Positions 1 to 8,553 of a stretch of 64,000 nt of DNA are shown in pieces. Below the pieces are notes generated by a model. It was given only the letters and a program-made list of their open reading frames with translations, searched no databases and was not told the origin of the DNA. The translations under genes were made by a program, and so were the position numbers. The DNA is from Candidatus Rokuibacteriota bacterium (lineage in GTDB: Bacteria > Methylomirabilota > Methylomirabilia > Rokubacteriales > CSP1-6). The DNA lies in assembly GCA_003220225.1 (NCBI GenBank), contig QHRU01000048.1, positions 40,935 to 104,934 on the forward strand. The letters are read 5' to 3'. Each line of letters opens with the position of its first letter. The stretch's first letter is position 1.

Positions 1-2
1 TC

Positions 3-242
3 CTGCATCCCTACGTCGGCGGCGCGACCGGCAGCGGTCACGGCGCGGACTACAAGATCGTCGATCCGCAGCTCGCGTACGTGACGAACGCCAAGGCGCT
101 GGCCGCGATGGCCGTCGACATGCTGGCGGAGGGCGCCGCGGGCGCGCGCGAGGTCCTCAAGGACGCGAAGCCGCCGATGACGCGCGAGCAATACCTGGCC
201 TTTCAGCGCGGGCTGGCGCGACGCGAGACGTACGAGGGGTGA
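3..242 (+). CDS. M20-type amidohydrolase, C-terminal end (partial)
   Basis: The first 79 visible residues are the C-terminus of a protein whose start lies before the window. The segment opens with HPYVGGATGSGHGADY, where the glycine/histidine stretch resembles the C-terminal metal-ligand region of M20 amidohydrolases (AbgB/IAA-amidohydrolase type). It ends with MTREQYLAFQRG, a tail seen in p-aminobenzoyl-glutamate hydrolase-like proteins. It stops at TGA 240-242, overlapping the GTG of the next gene, so the two are probably cotranscribed. The substrate cannot be told from this piece. Confidence 0.55.
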   Translation: MHPYVGGATGSGHGADYKIVDPQLAYVTNAKALAAMAVDMLAEGAAGAREVLKDAKPPMTREQYLAFQRGLARRETYEG

Positions 243-838
243 GACGCGGCGCGCTCGGCGTGGCGGCGATTCTGCTCTGCGCCGTCGTCGGCGCGGCACG
301 CGCGCAGGACTCGATCGTCTGTCCCGCCGGTACGCAGCGCGGCACCGCGCAGCGCGCGACCGGCAGTGAGCAGTGGTGCGCGCGGCCCGGCACGAATCCC
401 AGGATCCTGCACGGGCCGTTCGCGTCGTGGCAGCCTGCCGGCGCCATCCAGGTCCGCGGCGAGTATCGCGACGGCAAGCCGAGCGGGACGTGGAAGTCGT
501 GGCACCCGGGCGGCGCGCAATCCGGCGAAGTCACGTTCGTGGACGGCAAGCCCACGGGCATGCTGCTCGGCTGGTATCCGAACGGTCAGGCGAGCTTCGT
601 CGGCGGCTTCCGCGACGGCACGGCCATCGGGATGATGGAGATCTTCGATCCCGAGGGACGCATGCGCGGCGCGGTCGACTTCGGCTCGGACGGCATCGAG
701 CGCAGCCGCCGCGCCTGGGACGACGCCAACCGGGCCATCGACCCGAAATCCTCGGAGGCGACCGCGATCGAGACGCGCGCGGTCCAGTCCTCGCTCCTCA
801 TCTATATGGCGCTCATGGCCTCGAGCGTCGTGCGCTGA
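239..838 (+). CDS. Secreted MORN/YwqK-like repeat protein
   Basis: A 199-residue protein with a clear signal peptide (RRGALGVAAILLCAVVGA, cleavage near ARA-Q). The mature part has repeated G-x-W-x-x-W-x-x-x-G-x-x-x-x-G-x-F units at about residues 85-140, such as GTWKSWHPGGA and GMLLGWYPNGQ. These are MORN-like repeats of the YwqK family, whose B. subtilis member is an antitoxin; no partner toxin is visible here. The GTG start overlaps the upstream TGA (GTGA), indicating translational coupling. A periplasmic or secreted location is inferred. The exact role is unknown. Confidence 0.6.
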   Translation: MRRGALGVAAILLCAVVGAARAQDSIVCPAGTQRGTAQRATGSEQWCARPGTNPRILHGPFASWQPAGAIQVRGEYRDGKPSGTWKSWHPGGAQSGEVTFVDGKPTGMLLGWYPNGQASFVGGFRDGTAIGMMEIFDPEGRMRGAVDFGSDGIERSRRAWDDANRAIDPKSSEATAIETRAVQSSLLIYMALMASSVVR

Positions 839-947
839 TGCGACGCCTCGCCCTGGTGGCCGTCGTCTTCCTCGAGTGGGTGATGCGCCACACGGGGACC
901 AGGCGCGCGGAGTAGGGGCCCGAGTCACGAGCTGGCTCTCGAAGTGG

Positions 948-953
948 TATCAT
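948..953 (+). promoter_or_regulatory. -10 element for a leaderless toxin-antitoxin transcript
   Basis: TATCAT lies exactly 7 nt before the ATG at 961, and no Shine-Dalgarno sequence separates them. This spacing puts the expected transcription start at the A of the start codon. No convincing -35 is visible. Confidence 0.5.
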
Positions 954-960
954 TCATGGT

Positions 961-1215
961 ATGAGATCTACCATTGATTCTGCCGGCCGACTCGTGATCC
1001 CCAAGGATGTTCGACGCGAGGCGGGACTGCGTTCGGGCATGCCAGTGGAAGTCATTGCCCGAAATGGTCGCGTAGAGATCGAGCCCGCCCCGTTGCCGGT
1101 CCGCCTGGTGAAGAAGGGTCGGCTGTTGGTGGCCGTGCCTCGCAGGAGGGTTCCCCCGATGACTGCCGAGACGGTGGAGCGTACGCGCGAGCGCCTGCGA
1201 GGCGAGCGCGGCTGA
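961..1215 (+). CDS. AbrB/MazE-fold antitoxin
   Basis: An 84-residue protein whose N-terminal half is a swapped-hairpin AbrB/SpoVT domain: STIDSAGRLVIPKDVRREAG, then GMPVEVIARNGRVEIEP. The C-terminal half is basic and probably flexible, as expected for the toxin-neutralising tail of a VapB-type antitoxin. A PIN toxin follows 4 nt downstream, so this is a type II toxin-antitoxin pair in the usual order. The antitoxin is expected to bind its own promoter, which lies directly on the start codon here. Confidence 0.85.
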   Translation: MRSTIDSAGRLVIPKDVRREAGLRSGMPVEVIARNGRVEIEPAPLPVRLVKKGRLLVAVPRRRVPPMTAETVERTRERLRGERG

Positions 1216-1219
1216 GGCG

Positions 1220-1660
1220 GTGCCGGGTTTCACGCCGGATACGAGCTGCATGGTGGCCGCCGTCTGCGCGTGGCACGAACACCACACCCGGGCGACGGCG
1301 GCGATCGGCCGCCGGCTCAGGGGCCGCGAACGGATGATCGTGGCGGCGCCTGCGCTCATCGAGGCCTATTCGGTCCTGACCCGCCTTCCCGCTCCCTACC
1401 GTCTCGCGCCGGCCGATGCCCTTGCCGTCCTTCAGAACGGTTTCGTGCGCGGCGCACATCTGGTGGCCCTGCCGGCGACGGCCTATCGCGTCGTGCTCGG
1501 CAACGCCCCGATATCGGGCATCGCCGGCGGCAGAATCTATGATGAAGTCATCGGGGCCTGTTGCTTGCGAGGACGAGCGACGACGCTGCTAACGTTCAAT
1601 GTCGGACATTTCGAGTCGTTCCGCGCGCGCGGTCTGGACGTCGTCGTTCCCGCGGACTGA
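1220..1660 (+). CDS. PIN-domain toxin (VapC-like)
   Basis: A 146-residue PIN-domain ribonuclease. The acidic active-site residues are visible: D7 in PDTSC, the glutamate of ALIEAYSVLTRLP near residue 48, and the aspartate in IYDEVIGACC near 109. The final strand LLTFNVGHFE matches the VapC 'TxNxxxF' region. It starts with GTG 4 nt after the AbrB-type antitoxin. VapC toxins cleave tRNA or rRNA; which target applies here is unknown. Confidence 0.85.
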   Translation: MPGFTPDTSCMVAAVCAWHEHHTRATAAIGRRLRGRERMIVAAPALIEAYSVLTRLPAPYRLAPADALAVLQNGFVRGAHLVALPATAYRVVLGNAPISGIAGGRIYDEVIGACCLRGRATTLLTFNVGHFESFRARGLDVVVPAD

Positions 1661-1667
1661 GAGGTCG

Positions 1668-2468
1668 ATGTACGGCAAGAGCCCCGTCGAGTTCCCGCGG
1701 CGCATCGTCTGCCTCACCGCAGAGACGACGGAGATCGCATTCATGGTCGGGGCGGGGGACCGCGTCGTCGGCGTACCGGGCACCGCGCGGCGGCCGGAGG
1801 CGGCGCGCGATCGGGCGCGCGTGGGCGGCTTCACCACCTTCCGCACGGATCGGATCCTGGCCCTCGAGCCGGACCTCGTGCTCGGCTTCTCCGATCTACA
1901 GGCCGACGTCGTCGCCGAGCTCATCGGCGCCGGCGTGGCCGTGCTCTGCACCAACCAGCGCCGGCTCGACGAGGTGCTGGCCGCGATCCTCCTCATCGGC
2001 GGCGCCCTCGGCTGCGAAGCGGCCGCGCGCGACGTCGTGGCCGACATGCGCGACGAGATCAAGCAGATGCACGAATACACCTCCGTGTGGCCCGATCGCC
2101 CGCGCGTCTACTTCGAGGAGTGGATGGACCCGCTCATCGCGGGCATCGGCTGGGTTTCGGACCTGATCGAGGTCGCGGGCGGGCGCGACGTCTTCGCCGA
2201 CCTGCGCGACCGGCGCGCGGCGCGCGAGCGCGTCGTGACCGCGGCCGACGTCGCGGCACGCGATCCCGAGATCATCCTCGCGTCGTGGTGCGGCAAGCCC
2301 GTGGACGGCGCGGCGATCACCGCGCGTCCGGGCTGGGACAAGATCGCTGCCGTCGCCTCCGGCGAGGTCCATGAGATCGCCGGCGAGGACGTGCTCTCGC
2401 CGGGCCCCTCGCTCGCGCAGGGGCTGAGGCGTATCCACGAGATAATCCAGCGTTTTCAAGCGCGCTAG
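1668..2468 (+). CDS. Cobalamin/iron-type periplasmic-binding-fold protein (BtuF-like)
   Basis: A 266-residue substrate-binding domain of the BtuF/FepB class. The N-terminus RIVCLTAETTEIAFMVGAGD is the classic first strand and helix, followed by VVGV and a GGF region, with LEPDLVLGFSDLQ in the middle. There is no signal peptide, and no BtuC/BtuD genes lie nearby, so it may be an orphan cobalamin-binding protein acting in the cytoplasm. The ATG at 1668 was chosen because it has GAGAGG just upstream; an earlier in-frame ATG at 1599 lies inside the toxin gene. Confidence 0.75.
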   Translation: MYGKSPVEFPRRIVCLTAETTEIAFMVGAGDRVVGVPGTARRPEAARDRARVGGFTTFRTDRILALEPDLVLGFSDLQADVVAELIGAGVAVLCTNQRRLDEVLAAILLIGGALGCEAAARDVVADMRDEIKQMHEYTSVWPDRPRVYFEEWMDPLIAGIGWVSDLIEVAGGRDVFADLRDRRAARERVVTAADVAARDPEIILASWCGKPVDGAAITARPGWDKIAAVASGEVHEIAGEDVLSPGPSLAQGLRRIHEIIQRFQAR

Positions 2469-2485
2469 GAGCTTGGCGGACCCGC

Positions 2486-2491
2486 TACAAT
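2486..2491 (+). promoter_or_regulatory. Possible -10 element before tldD
   Basis: TACAAT sits in a short AT-rich patch 60 nt before the tldD ATG, followed by a GC-rich inverted segment (GCCGGCCGGCGCCGGC) in the leader. No good -35 is visible, so the call is tentative. Confidence 0.3.
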
Positions 2492-2551
2492 AATCACGTC
2501 TGAAAAATTTGGGGCCGGCCGGCGCCGGCGGTTAGGATTAGGCCCTTCCTG

Positions 2552-4009
2552 ATGACTGAAAATCTCGCTCGGCAACGACCCGAGAGCTTCTTCTCCGACA
2601 GGTTCAACGTCACGCCCGGGCTCATGGAGCGCCTGCTCGGCAGTAACCTCGCCGGCCGTGTCGACGACGCCGACATCTACCTCGAGTACCGTGTCAACGA
2701 AGAGCTGGTACTCGAGGAAAACGTCGTGAAGCGGGCGTCCCGTCACGTGAGCCAGGGGGCGGGCGTTCGGGCCCAATCCGGCACGCGGACGGGCTACGCC
2801 CACACCGACGATCTCGCGGTGCACAACCTCGAAGAAGCCGCGCGCCAGGCGCGAGCGATCGCGGACCGCGCGGGCCAGTCCGGCGTGGTCGCCGTGCCCG
2901 GACGCGGTCGCCCCCACGATCTCTATGCCCTCGCCGAGCCGCCGATCGTCACCCAGCTCACGCGCAAGCTCGAGCTGCTCAGGTCCATCGACGCCGCGTG
3001 CCGCGCGGCCGACCCGCGCGTGACGCAGGTGATCGTCTCCCTCACGAGCGAAGAAGTCGTCATGCTGATCGCCACCGCCTCCGGCTGGACGGTCGGCGAC
3101 GTGCGCCCGCTCACGCGGCTGAACGTGACGGCGATCGCCGAGGAGGGCGGCCGACGCGAGATCGGCTCTTTCGGCGGCGGCGGGCGCGTGCCGTTCGACT
3201 TCTATCTCGAGGCCGAGCGCTGGAAGCGCTTCGCCACCGAGGCCGCGCGGCAGGCCACGCTGAAGCTTCGCGCTGTGGACGCGCCGGCGGGCGCGATGAC
3301 GGTCGTGCTCGGGCCGGGCTGGCCGGGCATCCTGCTGCACGAGGCGATCGGCCACGGCCTCGAGGGCGACTTCAACCGCAAGGGCGTCTCGGCGTTCGCG
3401 GGCCGCGTGGGCCAGAAGGTCGCCTCCGAGCTCGTGACCGTGGTCGACGACGGCACGATCGCCAATCGCCGCGGCTCGCTGAACGTCGACGACGAGGGCA
3501 CGCCGACGGGACGCAACGTGCTGATCGAGAACGGCATGCTGGTCGGCTACATGCAGGACCGCCTCAACGCCCGGCTGATGGGCGCGGCGCCGACGGGCAA
3601 CGGCCGTCGCGAGTCGTACGCGCACCCGCCGCTGCCGCGTATGACCAACACCTTCATGCTCGCCGGCCAGGACGACCCGCGCGACATCCTGAGGTCGGTG
3701 AAGCACGGGCTCTACGCCGTGAACTTCGGCGGCGGGCAGGTGGACATCACGAGCGGCAAATTCGTCTTCTCCGCGAGCGAGGCCTACCTGATCGAGAACG
3801 GCGAGGTGACAAAGCCGGTGAAGGGCGCGACGTTGATCGGCAACGGGCCCGACGCGCTGACACGCGTGAGCCGCGTCGGTCACGACCTGGCGCTCGACGA
3901 GGGCGTCGGCACCTGTGGCAAGGACGGCCAGTCGGTGCCCGTAGGCGTCGGCCTGCCGACGATCCGCATTGACGAAATGACGGTCGGCGGCACGGCGGTG
4001 GGCAAGTGA
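2552..4009 (+). CDS. tldD: TldD-type metalloprotease subunit
   Basis: A 485-residue TldD/PmbA-family protein. It carries the metal-binding HExxxH motif of TldD (HEAIGH, H263-E264-H268), followed by GLEGDFNRKG and the family's nucleotide-like glycine-rich stretches. TldD pairs with TldE to form a heterodimer in which TldD holds the zinc and cuts unfolded peptides; known roles include microcin B17 maturation and CcdA degradation. The tldE gene overlaps the stop codon. A second, divergent TldD/TldE pair lies at 30.2-33.8 kb. The peptide substrate is not evident. Confidence 0.93.
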   Translation: MTENLARQRPESFFSDRFNVTPGLMERLLGSNLAGRVDDADIYLEYRVNEELVLEENVVKRASRHVSQGAGVRAQSGTRTGYAHTDDLAVHNLEEAARQARAIADRAGQSGVVAVPGRGRPHDLYALAEPPIVTQLTRKLELLRSIDAACRAADPRVTQVIVSLTSEEVVMLIATASGWTVGDVRPLTRLNVTAIAEEGGRREIGSFGGGGRVPFDFYLEAERWKRFATEAARQATLKLRAVDAPAGAMTVVLGPGWPGILLHEAIGHGLEGDFNRKGVSAFAGRVGQKVASELVTVVDDGTIANRRGSLNVDDEGTPTGRNVLIENGMLVGYMQDRLNARLMGAAPTGNGRRESYAHPPLPRMTNTFMLAGQDDPRDILRSVKHGLYAVNFGGGQVDITSGKFVFSASEAYLIENGEVTKPVKGATLIGNGPDALTRVSRVGHDLALDEGVGTCGKDGQSVPVGVGLPTIRIDEMTVGGTAVGK

Positions 4010-5352
4010 GCAACGTCGACACGACGCTGCTCGCCGACGTCCTCAAGCGCGCCACCGCGCGCGGCGCCACCGCCGCCGACGGCTTCCTGATCGAGGAGCA
4101 GTCGTTCAGCGCCTCCGTGCGCCTCGGGCAGGTCGACACGGTCGCGCACTCGCGCGAGCAGCGCCTGGCCCTGCGCGTGTTCTCCGGCCGGGCCTCCGCC
4201 GCCGCGTCGACGTCGGATCTCTCCCGCGAATCGCTCGAGCGCGTGGTGGACGAGGCGACCGCGCTGGCACGCGTGACCGCCGAGGACCCGCACGCCGGCC
4301 TGCCCGACCCCGCCGAGCTGATCGATCGGGTGCCCGAGCTCGAGCTGGAAGACCACGAGGGTCCCGAGCCGACGCCGGAGCAGAAGATCGAGCTGGCGCG
4401 CCGGGCCGAGGCGGCGGCGCTGGCGGCCGACCCGCGCATCACCAACTCCGAGGGCGCAGAGTACTTCGACCGGCGCGCGCGTTATGCCTACGCGACGTCG
4501 CACGGCTTCGCGCGCGGCTACAGCACGTCGTCCTTCGGCCTGACCGTCTCACCGGTGGCCGCGAAGGATGGCGAGATGCAGCGCGACGTCTGGTACACGT
4601 ACGCCCGGCGTCGGCGCGCGCTCGACGATCCCGAGTCCGTGGGTCGGACGGCGGCCGCCCGCGCGCTGCGCCGGCTCGGCGCGCGCAAGGTGAAGACCAC
4701 CGAGGTCCCGGTGATCTTCGATCCCGACACCGCGGCCAGCCTGCTGCGCTCGGTCGCGGGCGCCGCCAGCGGGCCGAGCCTCTACCGCCGCGCGTCGTTC
4801 CTGCTCGAGCGGCTCGGCACGCGCGTCGGCGCGCCCGCGGTGACCATCGTGGACGACGGCCTCCTGCCCGGCGCGCTCGGCTCGCGGCCGTTCGACGGCG
4901 AGGGCCTCGCCACGCGGCGGACCGTGCTCGTGGGCGAAGGCAAGCTCGAGTCGTACCTGCTCGACACGTACTCCGCGCGCAAGCTGGGCCTGAAGTCGAC
5001 ACATCATGCGAGCCGCGACGGCGCGGGCGTCTCCGTGGGCACGACGAATCTCATGCTGCTGCCCGGTACGACGCCGCCCGAGGAGCTGATCGGCTCGGTG
5101 AAAAGCGGCCTCTACGTCACGGAGCTGATCGGGTTCGGCGTGAACGGCGTGACCGGCGATTACTCGCGCGGCGCCGCCGGGCTCTGGATCGAGGACGGCC
5201 GGCTGGCGTTTCCGGTCGAGGAGGTCACCGTGGCGGGGAATCTGCTGGAGATGTTCGACCGCATCGAGGGCATCGGCAACGACCTCGTGCTGCGCGATCG
5301 CGTCTCGGCACCGACGCTGAAGATCGCGCGCATGGTCGTGGCGGGCGACTAG
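4006..5352 (+). CDS. tldE: TldE/PmbA-type subunit
   Basis: A 448-residue TldD/PmbA-family partner without an HExxxH motif, as expected for TldE (PmbA). Recognisable family stretches are LALRVFSGRASAAASTSDLS near residues 45-65 and the C-terminal ELIGFGVNGVTGDYSRGAAG, the substrate-channel loop conserved in TldE. The GTG start overlaps the tldD stop (GTGA). It should form the heterodimeric peptidase with TldD. Confidence 0.92.
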   Translation: MSNVDTTLLADVLKRATARGATAADGFLIEEQSFSASVRLGQVDTVAHSREQRLALRVFSGRASAAASTSDLSRESLERVVDEATALARVTAEDPHAGLPDPAELIDRVPELELEDHEGPEPTPEQKIELARRAEAAALAADPRITNSEGAEYFDRRARYAYATSHGFARGYSTSSFGLTVSPVAAKDGEMQRDVWYTYARRRRALDDPESVGRTAAARALRRLGARKVKTTEVPVIFDPDTAASLLRSVAGAASGPSLYRRASFLLERLGTRVGAPAVTIVDDGLLPGALGSRPFDGEGLATRRTVLVGEGKLESYLLDTYSARKLGLKSTHHASRDGAGVSVGTTNLMLLPGTTPPEELIGSVKSGLYVTELIGFGVNGVTGDYSRGAAGLWIEDGRLAFPVEEVTVAGNLLEMFDRIEGIGNDLVLRDRVSAPTLKIARMVVAGD

Positions 5353-6138
5353 ATGGTCGTCGACAGCCACTGCCACCTGCACGATCCGGCCTTTCCCGAC
5401 CCGCTCGACGCGCTGCGCGTGGCGCTGGCCCACGACGTCTGGGGCGTGGTCGCCGTCGGCTGCGACGCCGAGACGAACGCGCGGAACCTCGCGCTCGCGG
5501 CCGCGGCGCCGAAAACGGTGTGGGCGTGCCTCGGCTTCCACCCGGACCAGGATCGGCTCACGGAGGCGGACCTCGAGGCGGTGGAACAACAGCTCGCCGA
5601 GCACCACTCGCGCGTCGTCGGCGTGGGCGAGGTCGGGCTGCCGTGGTACTCGCTCGAGGGCAAGGCCGACGCTGCGGAGCGCGCGTCGCGCGGCCGCGCG
5701 CGCCTCGACCGGCTGCTGGCGCTCGCCGCGCGCTACGACCTCGCGGTCTCCCTGCACGCCCCTCACGGCGCCGCCGTCGGCGCGCTGGAGGCGCTCGAGC
5801 GCCATCACGTCGAGCGCGCCGTCTTTCACTGGCACAAGGCTCCGGCCGAGGTCACCCGTCGGATCGTCGACGCGGGCTACTTCGTCTCGGTCACGCCCGA
5901 GGTGGTGTACCGCGAGCGCGACCGCGCGCTGGTCGAGCAGGTCCCGCTCGAGTCGCTCCTGGTGGAGAGCGACGCCCCGTGGCAGTACGACGGCGAGTTC
6001 GCGGGGCTGCAGTCGGGGCCGTGGCTGGCCGCGCGCGTGGCCGAGGAAGTCGCCAAGCTCAAGCGGGAGCCGATCGAGGACGCGATGTTCCAGCTGTCCA
6101 CGAACGCCTGCCGGCTGTTCCACCTCGCCTGGGCGTGA
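5353..6138 (+). CDS. TatD-family metal-dependent hydrolase
   Basis: A 261-residue TIM-barrel hydrolase starting on the base after the tldE stop. TatD motifs are present in order: DSHCHLHDP (first metal ligands), LGFHPDQ, GVGEVGLPWY, a histidine in FHWHKAP and VESDAPW with the last aspartate. TatD proteins are 3'-5' exonucleases or DNases active on DNA and RNA ends; this member is a paralogue type whose substrate is uncertain. It is cotranscribed with tldDE and two hydrolases. Confidence 0.88.
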   Translation: MVVDSHCHLHDPAFPDPLDALRVALAHDVWGVVAVGCDAETNARNLALAAAAPKTVWACLGFHPDQDRLTEADLEAVEQQLAEHHSRVVGVGEVGLPWYSLEGKADAAERASRGRARLDRLLALAARYDLAVSLHAPHGAAVGALEALERHHVERAVFHWHKAPAEVTRRIVDAGYFVSVTPEVVYRERDRALVEQVPLESLLVESDAPWQYDGEFAGLQSGPWLAARVAEEVAKLKREPIEDAMFQLSTNACRLFHLAWA

Positions 6139-6842
6139 GCGCCGAGCGGCACTCGATCGCGCTGCCCGCCGGCAAGCTCTCGCTCGTCCTGCACGCGCCC
6201 GAGACACCGCGCCGCGTCCCGTGCGTGATCGCGTGTCACGGGCTCTCCGCCTCGAAGGACTCCGACAAGTACCTGCTGCTCGGCGACGCGCTGCCGGCGG
6301 CGGGGCTCGCGCTGGCGCGCTTCGACTTTCGCGGGTGTGGCGAGTCGAGCGGCCGCGAAGAGGAGACGACGATCGCGACACGGATCGAGGACGTGGAGGC
6401 GGTGCTGGGGCACCTCGAGGGACACCCGCGGCTCGACGGCCGTATCGGGCTGCTGGGCTCGAGCCTCGGCGGCTTCGTCGCGCTGTTCGTCGCATCCCGG
6501 CGGCCGAACGTTCCGGTGGTGACGTGGAACGCGCCCGCGAGCCTGACCGGGCTGGCCAACGACGACCTGCGCGAAAACCGCGGCCTCGGCGTGAGCTTCG
6601 CCATCGAGTACATGGAGGGCCGCTACGCGCTGGCGCCGAAGAACGTGGCGCGCCACCTGGTCGTCCACGGCGAAGCCGACGACGTCGTCACGCTCGACCA
6701 TGGCGTGCAGCTGCACGACCAGGCGGACGAGCCCTGCGATCTGCTCGTGATTCCCGGCGGCGACCACCGCCTGACCGATCCCGCCCATCGCGCCGAGGCG
6801 GTGACGGCGAGCGTGGCCTGGCTCAGCCGGTTCCTGGCATGA
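6135..6842 (+). CDS. Alpha/beta hydrolase
   Basis: A 235-residue serine hydrolase. The oxyanion region is ACHGLSASKDS, the nucleophile elbow is GLLGSSLGGF (serine in GSSLGG), the acid lies in VHGEADDVV and the catalytic histidine in PGGDHRL. FDFRGCGES after the first strands is typical of the acyl-peptide hydrolase/YqiA-like group. The GTG start overlaps the TatD stop, and the next gene overlaps its stop by ATGA. The substrate is unknown. Confidence 0.82.
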   Translation: MSAERHSIALPAGKLSLVLHAPETPRRVPCVIACHGLSASKDSDKYLLLGDALPAAGLALARFDFRGCGESSGREEETTIATRIEDVEAVLGHLEGHPRLDGRIGLLGSSLGGFVALFVASRRPNVPVVTWNAPASLTGLANDDLRENRGLGVSFAIEYMEGRYALAPKNVARHLVVHGEADDVVTLDHGVQLHDQADEPCDLLVIPGGDHRLTDPAHRAEAVTASVAWLSRFLA

Positions 6843-7990
6843 GCCGCGATCGCCTCCGCGACGAGTTCCTCGAGCTGGTGCGCATCTCCAGCGTGTCCAA
6901 GCGCGAAGGCAACGTCGCCAAGCGTCTGACCACGATCCTCGAGGGTATGGGAGCGACCGTGCAGGTCGACGACGCGGGAGACAAGGTCGGCAGCGACACC
7001 GGCAACTTGCTCGCGCGTTTTCCCGGCACGGCATCGGACGTCGCTCCGTTTCTCTTGTGCGGCCACATGGACACCGTGCCGCCGGCCGACCACGTCCGCC
7101 CCGTCGTCGACGGCGACGTCATCCGCACCGATGGCACCACGGTGCTCGGCGGCGACGACAAGTCGGGCATCGTCGCCATCCTCGAGGCGGTGCGTCTGCT
7201 GCACGAGCGCAGGATCCCGCACGGGCCGGTCGACGTGCTCTTCACGATCTGCGAGGAGATGGGTTTGCTCGGGGCCAAGCACTTCGACGTCGGGCGCCTG
7301 CGCGCGCGCACTGGATTGGTCCTCGACTGCGACGGCGTGCACGAGCTGATCACGCGCGCGCCGGCCGCCAACCGGATGCAGTTCACCGTGCACGGCCTCG
7401 AGGCCCACGCGGGGCTGGCGCCGGAGCAGGGGATCAGCGCGGTGCGGGTGGCGGCGGAGGCGATCGCGGCCATGCGGCTGGGCCGCGTGGACGCCGCGAC
7501 CACCGCCAACGTCGGCCGCATCGAGGGCGGGCTGGCCAGCAACATCATTCCCAACCGCGTCGTGCTGCGCGCCGAGACGCGCAGTCTTACGCTCGAGGGA
7601 CTGCAGACGCAGACGCGGCACATGCTCGACTGCTTCGAGCTCGCCGCGTCGCGCCACTCGGTGACCGTCGCGGGCAAGACGACCGCCGCGCGCGTCGAGG
7701 CGCACGTCGAGCGCGACTACGAGCCGCTGAGCGTCGCCGACGATACGCGCATCGTGCGCCTCGTGCGCGGCGCGGCGGAGCGACTGATCAAGCCCTTCAA
7801 GACGCGCGCCACGGGCGCTGCCTCGGACGCCAACGTGTTCAGCGGGCGCGGCGTCGAGGTGGCCAACCTCGGCTGCGGCATGCGCCAGATCCACACCGTC
7901 AACGAGTGGGTGGACGTCAACGACATGGTGGCGACGACGGAGTTACTGGTGGAAACCGTGCGGCTGCACACCGCGGGCGGCGTCGACTAG
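6839..7990 (+). CDS. M20 family metallopeptidase (PepT-like)
   Basis: A 383-residue M20 peptidase of the tripeptidase-T-like branch. Metal and catalytic residues are visible: CGHMDTVPP (His and Asp), VLGGDDKSG (bridging Asp), CEEMGLLGA (catalytic and metal Glu), LDCDG, and a C-terminal histidine in GMRQIHTVNEW. The central dimerisation domain includes VHGLEAHAG. It probably removes N-terminal residues from small peptides and could finish products of the TldD/TldE peptidase encoded upstream. ATG overlaps the preceding stop. Confidence 0.87.
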   Translation: MSRDRLRDEFLELVRISSVSKREGNVAKRLTTILEGMGATVQVDDAGDKVGSDTGNLLARFPGTASDVAPFLLCGHMDTVPPADHVRPVVDGDVIRTDGTTVLGGDDKSGIVAILEAVRLLHERRIPHGPVDVLFTICEEMGLLGAKHFDVGRLRARTGLVLDCDGVHELITRAPAANRMQFTVHGLEAHAGLAPEQGISAVRVAAEAIAAMRLGRVDAATTANVGRIEGGLASNIIPNRVVLRAETRSLTLEGLQTQTRHMLDCFELAASRHSVTVAGKTTAARVEAHVERDYEPLSVADDTRIVRLVRGAAERLIKPFKTRATGAASDANVFSGRGVEVANLGCGMRQIHTVNEWVDVNDMVATTELLVETVRLHTAGGVD

Positions 7991-8001
7991 CCCGATCGAA
8001 C

Positions 8002-8553
8002 GTGCCGGTGCCCGAGCGCATTCACATCGTCGGCGCGTCGGGCAGCGGGACGACCGCGCTCGCCGCGGCGATCGCGGCCAGGCACGGCCACCGTCACCTC
8101 GACACCGACGATTTCTACTGGCTGCCCACCGATCCGCCATATCGCGAGAAGCGTCCGCGTGGGTCGCGACTCGCGCTCCTTCGTGACGCGCTCGCCGCGT
8201 CGCCGCGCTGGGTGCTGTCGGGATCGCTGTGTGGGTGGGGCGATCCGCTGATCCCGGAGTTCGAGCTGGTGGTCTTCCTCGTCGTCCCCTCGGACGTCCG
8301 GCTCACCCGACTGCGCGCGCGGGAGATCGCGCGCTACGGCCTCGACGCGATCGCTCCCGGCGGCTCGCGTCACCAGGCGTACGTCGAGTTCCTGGATTGG
8401 TGCGCGGGCTACGACGGGGGCGGTCTGGACATGCGGAGTCGGGCCCTGCACGAAGCGTGGCTGGCGGCCTTGCCGGGGCCCGTGCTACGGCTGGAGGGCG
8501 ATCGCCCGGTCGGCGACCAGCTGAGGCGGGTCGAGCTACACGGCGTACGGTGA
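8002..8553 (+). CDS. P-loop kinase-like protein (topology-modulation/adenylate-kinase-like)
   Basis: A 183-residue protein with an N-terminal Walker A variant (IVGASGSGTTALA), a following HLDTDDFYW motif, and WVLSGS before a hydrophobic strand VVFLVVPSDVRLTRL. This order matches the small adenylate-kinase-like proteins often labelled DNA topology modulation protein FlaR-related. The phosphate acceptor is not known. It converges on the next gene, and the two coding ends overlap by 18 bp. Confidence 0.7.
   Translation: MPVPERIHIVGASGSGTTALAAAIAARHGHRHLDTDDFYWLPTDPPYREKRPRGSRLALLRDALAASPRWVLSGSLCGWGDPLIPEFELVVFLVVPSDVRLTRLRAREIARYGLDAIAPGGSRHQAYVEFLDWCAGYDGGGLDMRSRALHEAWLAALPGPVLRLEGDRPVGDQLRRVELHGVR

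Noticed and set aside
4549..6495. Long minus-strand frame across tldE, tatD and hydrolase
   Set aside because: Antisense shadow of three real genes; no coherent protein features.
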